From: a virus
DNA length: 39,277 nucleotides
Virus record (IMG/VR): IMGVR_UViG_3300005617_000019
Location: 1 to 39,277 of that record
Strand: one strand, 5' to 3'
Numbering within the stretch: position 1 is the stretch's first letter; each line of letters starts with the position of its first letter. Under the pieces are notes generated by a model, which had not been told where the DNA came from, ran no database searches, and saw only the letters and a list, made by a program, of their open reading frames with translations. Made by a program: the position numbers and the translations under genes. Below, in pieces: positions 36,671-39,277 of this stretch.

Positions 36671-37014
36671 GCGATGCGCGTCAGGCCGGCATCGTCCTGT
36701 TCTACGTGCAGGCGCCCGACGATCAGCAGCAGGCCCGGCGGTTCGACATCATTCAAGGGATTTTGCGCGCCGACAACGGTTGGATCTACGCCTGGAAGCT
36801 CGGCCACTCCTATCGCGATTTCACGACGATGGACAAACTGCAGCCGGGTTGTCGCGTGTCGTTCGAGGTCATGCCGGATCAGCCCTATCTAGCCACCGGC
36901 CTCTCCTGCCATTACGCGCGGGCCTGTGACTGCATCGTGTCCGGCAATCCGCTGAAGCCGAAACAGCACGACGCCGATCCGCACGCGAAGGATTGCGCGA
37001 TCTACCAGAGATGA
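36667..37014 (+). CDS. 115-aa beta-rich protein, last plus-strand gene
   Basis: 115 aa, ATGA overlap with the 76-aa gene. The sequence GIVLFYVQAPDDQQQARRFD, IIQGILRADNGWIYAWKLGH, SYRDFTTMDKLQPGCRVSFE and CHYARACDCIVSGNPLKPKQ ends with a basic/Cys pattern (PHAKDCAIYQR). A cold-shock or OB-type barrel is possible from the strand order but not shown. It ends 84 bases before the convergent late operon. No family recognised. Confidence 0.6.
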   Translation: MSDARQAGIVLFYVQAPDDQQQARRFDIIQGILRADNGWIYAWKLGHSYRDFTTMDKLQPGCRVSFEVMPDQPYLATGLSCHYARACDCIVSGNPLKPKQHDADPHAKDCAIYQR

Positions 37015-37098
37015 TCCCGGTTCGAGTCCGGGGCGTGCCGCGGGCGCACGTGACGCGGAGTCGGTAACTCCGTCGGTGAAGGCATTCATCAGCCCGCG
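37015..37098. other. convergent intergenic region with tRNA T-arm-like hairpin
   Basis: Three hairpins, each with a 5-bp stem and 7-base loop: CCCGG-TTCGAGT-CCGGG (37016-37032), CGTGC/GCACG (37034-37050) and CGGAG/CTCCG (37056-37072). The first is a perfect tRNA T-arm, GGTTCGAGTCC, followed by an acceptor-like GCGTGCC. No anticodon or D arm fits upstream in the right distance, and the preceding bases are coding. So it is a tRNA 3' fragment or a coincidence; it could be an attachment core or a terminator. Confidence 0.4.
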
Positions 37099-37278
37099 CT
37101 AGTGCTGCGCCGGCCGCTGCAACCCCTGACACTGCTGACAGACCAGGATCCGCCAGCCTGTCCGCTGCGCAGCATTGGGCCGGAACACCGGCACGGCACA
37201 CCGGCACCACACGTTGAGCCGCGCCAACCGCTCCACATCCACGTCGCGCGGCCGGGCGGGACCCCGCCGGATCACCAT
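37099..37278 (-). CDS. 59-aa small zinc-finger-like protein (last gene of the late operon)
   Basis: 59 aa from ATG 37278, overlapping the previous gene by seven bases: MVIRRGPARPRDVDVERLAR, LNVWCRCAVPVFRPNAAQRT, GWRILVCQQCQGLQRPAQH. C-R-C and C-Q-Q-C, 20 residues apart, suggest a zinc finger; the rest is basic. It closes the leftward late operon. Confidence 0.55.
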   Translation of the reverse strand: MVIRRGPARPRDVDVERLARLNVWCRCAVPVFRPNAAQRTGWRILVCQQCQGLQRPAQH

Positions 37279-37556
37279 CGGCGGGGCGGCAGGTCGAGCC
37301 CGGTCAACCCGAGCTGCTGCGCGGTCTGGTTGTAGTCGATCAGGTCCGCGCCTTCCGCAATCGTCAGCGGTTCCCCCGGACAGTCGGCCGCATGGACGAT
37401 CGCCACGGAGCCCGGCCCGAGCGCCCCACACGTCATACACCGCCAGATCGGCGCGGGGATGTGGCGGGCCGCGAGCGCGCTCAGGCGCTCGAGCTCCGCT
37501 TCATCGGCGACCAGCTGCCGCGCCAGATCCGCCGCCGTGTCTTCCGCGGCGCTCAT
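37272..37556 (-). CDS. 94-aa Cys-containing protein
   Basis: 94 aa from ATG 37556, ATGA overlap with the preceding gene: MSAAEDTAADLARQLVADEA, ELERLSALAARHIPAPIWRC, then CGALGPGSVAIVHAADCPGE. Helical N terminus followed by a C-x2-C, H, C pattern near residues 40-60, a possible zinc site. Late-operon location, between the regulatory-domain protein and the last gene. Function unknown. Confidence 0.6.
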   Translation of the reverse strand: MSAAEDTAADLARQLVADEAELERLSALAARHIPAPIWRCMTCGALGPGSVAIVHAADCPGEPLTIAEGADLIDYNQTAQQLGLTGLDLPPRRW

Positions 37557-38284
37557 AGAAAGCTCCCCACCCGGAAGGGCGCGACGATCACATTGGATCG
37601 CGCCATGACCGTATGAATGTCGCCGCGCCGCAACGCGCCGGCCGCCACGAACCACGCGACAAGTTCGTCGGCGCGGGGCGAGTAGTTCGCCAGCGGCGAG
37701 CCGGCGTAGTAGTACCAGTTTTCGGGGAGTTGCAACGGCGCCAGGGTGTCCCCGGTCGGCACGTAGTTATCGTCCACGCCCCGCGAGATGCAGAGGATCG
37801 GCGTCGACAGGTACCAGACGTCGTGGATGCAGCAGCCGACGCCGAGGGTGTACTGGATCTCCCCTTCCACGCCATCGACGAACGGCCAGGCGTCCGGGCC
37901 ATTGCGCGCGCCGAAGTTGACCGAGATCCAGCCGTTCCGGTCGATCGCAAACTCGGTGAGCGTCGTCGTGATCGGCCAGTCGCGGATGTCGGGCGTCCCG
38001 GCGGTGATGATCGCCGCGCCGACGTCGATCGCGTCCCCGGTGACGGGCGGGACCGGCGGCCCGCTCTCGAGCGCGACGACGACGGTCCCATCACTCCGGA
38101 ACTGCCAGTCGAAGGTGCGCGCCGTATACCCCAGCGCGCTCACCGTCCCGTCGTAGGTGCCCGCGGGAATGTGCGCGTGAATCTCGCCGGCCGTGTTGGT
38201 CGTCGCCGAGGTCGCGAGCGTGATCGTCGCGCCGGGGATCGCGCCGCCGGCCTGGTCCTGGACGTGAAACTTAATGGTCGGCAT
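37553..38284 (-). CDS. 243-aa protein with carboxypeptidase regulatory-like domain
   Basis: 243 aa from ATG 38284. Residues 1-75 are a carboxypeptidase-regulatory-like (Ig-type) domain: MPTIKFHVQDQAGGAIPGAT, TTNTAGEIHAHIPAGTYDGT, SALGYTARTFDWQF. Residues about 90-243 form a second domain (DIRDWPITTTLTEFAIDRNG, WISVNFGARNGPDAWPFVDG, RADELVAWFVAAGALRRGDI) that I believe recurs as an uncharacterised protein of environmental phages. Neither has a catalytic motif visible. It is coupled to both neighbours. It may be a surface or envelope-contact protein. Confidence in the first domain is higher than in the second. Confidence 0.6.
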   Translation of the reverse strand: MPTIKFHVQDQAGGAIPGATITLATSATTNTAGEIHAHIPAGTYDGTVSALGYTARTFDWQFRSDGTVVVALESGPPVPPVTGDAIDVGAAIITAGTPDIRDWPITTTLTEFAIDRNGWISVNFGARNGPDAWPFVDGVEGEIQYTLGVGCCIHDVWYLSTPILCISRGVDDNYVPTGDTLAPLQLPENWYYYAGSPLANYSPRADELVAWFVAAGALRRGDIHTVMARSNVIVAPFRVGSFL

Positions 38285-39005
38285 GGGGATCCTTGGTGAC
38301 TTTCTGGTTGATCGCTTCCGCGAGATCGTGCGTGTGCTGGCCGACGGCGGCGGCCTGGGTGACGCTGTGCAGCGTGTCATCGCCCACCGTGCGCGCTTCG
38401 GTCGCCGCGGCGCTCGCCAGCGTCTGCGCGTCCATCAGGCGCTGATTGAGGTCGGCGATCTTGTGGTTGGCGTGGTTGGCTTCGACTTCCGCGGCTTTGC
38501 TGGCGGCGGTGCTCTCGGCGATCGCCTCGATGACCTGGGCGTTGTGCCCCGCTTGCGTCTCGCGGATGCGCGCCGCTTCCGCGATGCTGTTGTCGCGGGT
38601 CCGTTTGGCTTCCTCGGCCTGCTCGATCCGCACGGCGTCGGCCGCGATCCGCGTCTCTTCCCGCGCCTGGGCGGTCGCCAGGGCCGAGGCCAGCCGGAGA
38701 TTCTCGGCGGTGTGCAGCCCTTCGAGCCGCAACCGATCGGCCGCCGCTTCCGTGGTGATGCGGGTGGCTTCCGCCTCCGCTTTCGCACGGGCGATGATCT
38801 CGGCGGTCGCGGCGTCCCGTTCGGCGCTGGCTTGGCGGGCGGCGTCCCGGCGATCCTCGAGCTGCTCGAGGCGCAGCTGCGCGTCGCGCGTGGCGACGTC
38901 TCGGCGGATCTGTGCGTCGCGGCGATCCTTGAGCCAGGCCGTCCCAATCGTCGTCAGCAGGAGGACCACTTGCCCGATGACCAGGGCGAAGGACGGATCA
39001 CTCAC
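38271..39005 (-). CDS. membrane-anchored long coiled-coil protein
   Basis: 244 aa from GTG 39005 (GTGA overlap with the 27-aa peptide). A single membrane segment (residues 4-25, FALVIGQVVLLLTTIGTAWL) is followed by an almost continuous charged coiled coil rich in Ala, Arg and Glu (DAQLRLEQLEDRRDAARQAS, EEAKRTRDNSIAEAARIRE). A Thr/Ala-rich end follows (GDDTLHSVTQAAAVGQHTHD). This topology (cytoplasmic or periplasmic rod on an N-terminal anchor) resembles i-spanin/Rz-like proteins but is longer than usual. Its position after tiny membrane genes supports a lysis-related role; inferred. Confidence 0.6.
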   Translation of the reverse strand: MSDPSFALVIGQVVLLLTTIGTAWLKDRRDAQIRRDVATRDAQLRLEQLEDRRDAARQASAERDAATAEIIARAKAEAEATRITTEAAADRLRLEGLHTAENLRLASALATAQAREETRIAADAVRIEQAEEAKRTRDNSIAEAARIRETQAGHNAQVIEAIAESTAASKAAEVEANHANHKIADLNQRLMDAQTLASAAATEARTVGDDTLHSVTQAAAVGQHTHDLAEAINQKVTKDPHADH

Positions 39006-39085
39006 CGCACGCCGATCGGCGGCGGCCGGGTCAGGACGCGGACCCACGGCCACGGCAGCACCAGGACGAGCACGAGCGGCGTCAT
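39002..39085 (-). CDS. 27-aa Pro/Leu/Val hydrophobic peptide
   Basis: 27 aa: MTPLVLVLVLPWPWVRVLTR followed by PPPIGVR. It has a short hydrophobic stretch and a Pro-rich end. Its ATG overlaps the stop of the 50-aa membrane gene (ATGA), and its stop overlaps the GTG of the coiled-coil gene (GTGA). Both overlaps match the genome's habit, which is the main evidence for translation. It may be a lysis-related micropeptide or just a coupling ORF. Confidence 0.45.
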   Translation of the reverse strand: MTPLVLVLVLPWPWVRVLTRPPPIGVR

Positions 39086-39237
39086 CACAGATGGCCCCGG
39101 CCGCCGCCGAAGAGCAGGAACAACACCACGATCAGCAGCACCAAACCGATGCCGCCGCCACCGTAGGTCGGGCCGCCGGCGTAGTAGCCGCCGCCGCCAA
39201 ACACGAGCAGACAGACGAGGAGCAGAATGATCAGCAT
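39085..39237 (-). CDS. 50-aa two-helix Gly-rich membrane protein (DUF3309-like)
   Basis: 50 aa: MLIILLLVCLLVFGGGGYYA, GGPTYGGGGIGLVLLIVVLF, LLFGGGRGHL. Two membrane helices with a Gly/Tyr loop. The GGGIGLVLLIVVLFLL pattern resembles the DUF3309 family of tiny membrane proteins found in high-GC bacteria, where no function is known. A frame extending upstream to 39273 belongs to the preceding gene. Its first 70 bases are repeated at the left end of the window. It follows the 46-aa gene by five bases. It may be holin-like. Confidence 0.65.
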   Translation of the reverse strand: MLIILLLVCLLVFGGGGYYAGGPTYGGGGIGLVLLIVVLFLLFGGGRGHL

Positions 39238-39277
39238 AGGGGTCACCAGGACAGCATCGACGCCACGAGACACGCCA
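39168..39277. repeat. 110-bp terminal direct repeat, right copy
   Basis: Identical to 1-110. It repeats the 5' part of the 50-aa membrane gene and the 3' end of the 46-aa gene. See the left copy. Confidence 0.95.

Noticed and set aside
36968-37040. A complete tRNA ending with the T-arm at 37016-37032
   Set aside because: Only five acceptor pairs form with upstream bases, no D arm or anticodon arm fits, and the upstream bases are the coding end of the 115-aa gene.
38271-39005. Annotation of the coiled-coil protein as a tape-measure protein
   Set aside because: P22-like short tails have no tape measure, and this protein is only 244 aa with an N-terminal membrane anchor.

Overview
The window is one complete, circularly closed genome of a GC-rich tailed phage with a P22-like (short-tailed, podovirus) virion. 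Its first 110 bases are repeated exactly as its last 110, so the unique circle is 39,167 bp and genes run across the join. The structural set matches the P22 plan: small and large terminase, a very large portal, scaffold, P22-type coat, gp4-like adaptor, gp10-like DNA-stabilisation protein and gp7-type ejection proteins. A serine recombinase, two divergent XRE-type regulators, a HicA-type toxin and a dense operator region point to a temperate life cycle. The host cannot be named from the sequence; high GC, strong G/C bias at third codon positions and several apparently leaderless start codons suggest a GC-rich soil-type or environmental bacterium.

Layout. (1) About 23.1 kb down to 0, continuing across the join to 37.1 kb, all minus strand: late operon. 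Order of transcription: small ORF, HTH protein, terS, terL, portal, two small genes, scaffold, coat, head/neck proteins, adaptor, gp10 propeller, fibre/decoration proteins, ejection proteins, fibre-stem protein, then small membrane proteins, a membrane-anchored coiled coil and three last genes. It is interrupted once by a plus-strand cysteine-rich gene (17.9-18.1 kb). (2) 23.2-26.7 kb, plus: accessory operon with an excisionase-like HTH protein, an RNA ligase, four small proteins and an exported protein. (3) 31.1-26.7 kb, minus: recombinase, small proteins, a probable replication initiator carrying iterons inside its gene, a zinc ribbon and a double-HTH regulator. (4) 31.6-32.8 kb: divergent XRE switch. 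(5) 35.8-32.9 kb, minus: replication/recombination-type operon (PD-(D/E)XK nuclease, HNH-like protein, conserved phage proteins). (6) 36.0-37.0 kb, plus: small HTH regulator, HicA and two small genes, controlled by operators of the form TACGGG-N3-CCCGTA.

Most neighbouring genes overlap by ATGA or GTGA, so expression is strongly coupled. No DNA polymerase, helicase, RNA polymerase or recognisable endolysin was found, so replication must lean on the host and the lysis enzyme is either unusual or unrecognised.

The most unusual signal is a family of eight dispersed intergenic elements: a GAC-repeat tract followed by two CGCG-centred motifs. Four lie a constant 29-30 nt before a start codon and have their CGCG motifs 30-33 bp apart. 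Four lie at the 3' ends of genes in the opposite orientation and have the motifs 41-43 bp apart, about one more helical turn. A second notable signal is a gp10 gene split in two, with its C-terminal domain moved onto the end of a duplicated decoration-type protein.
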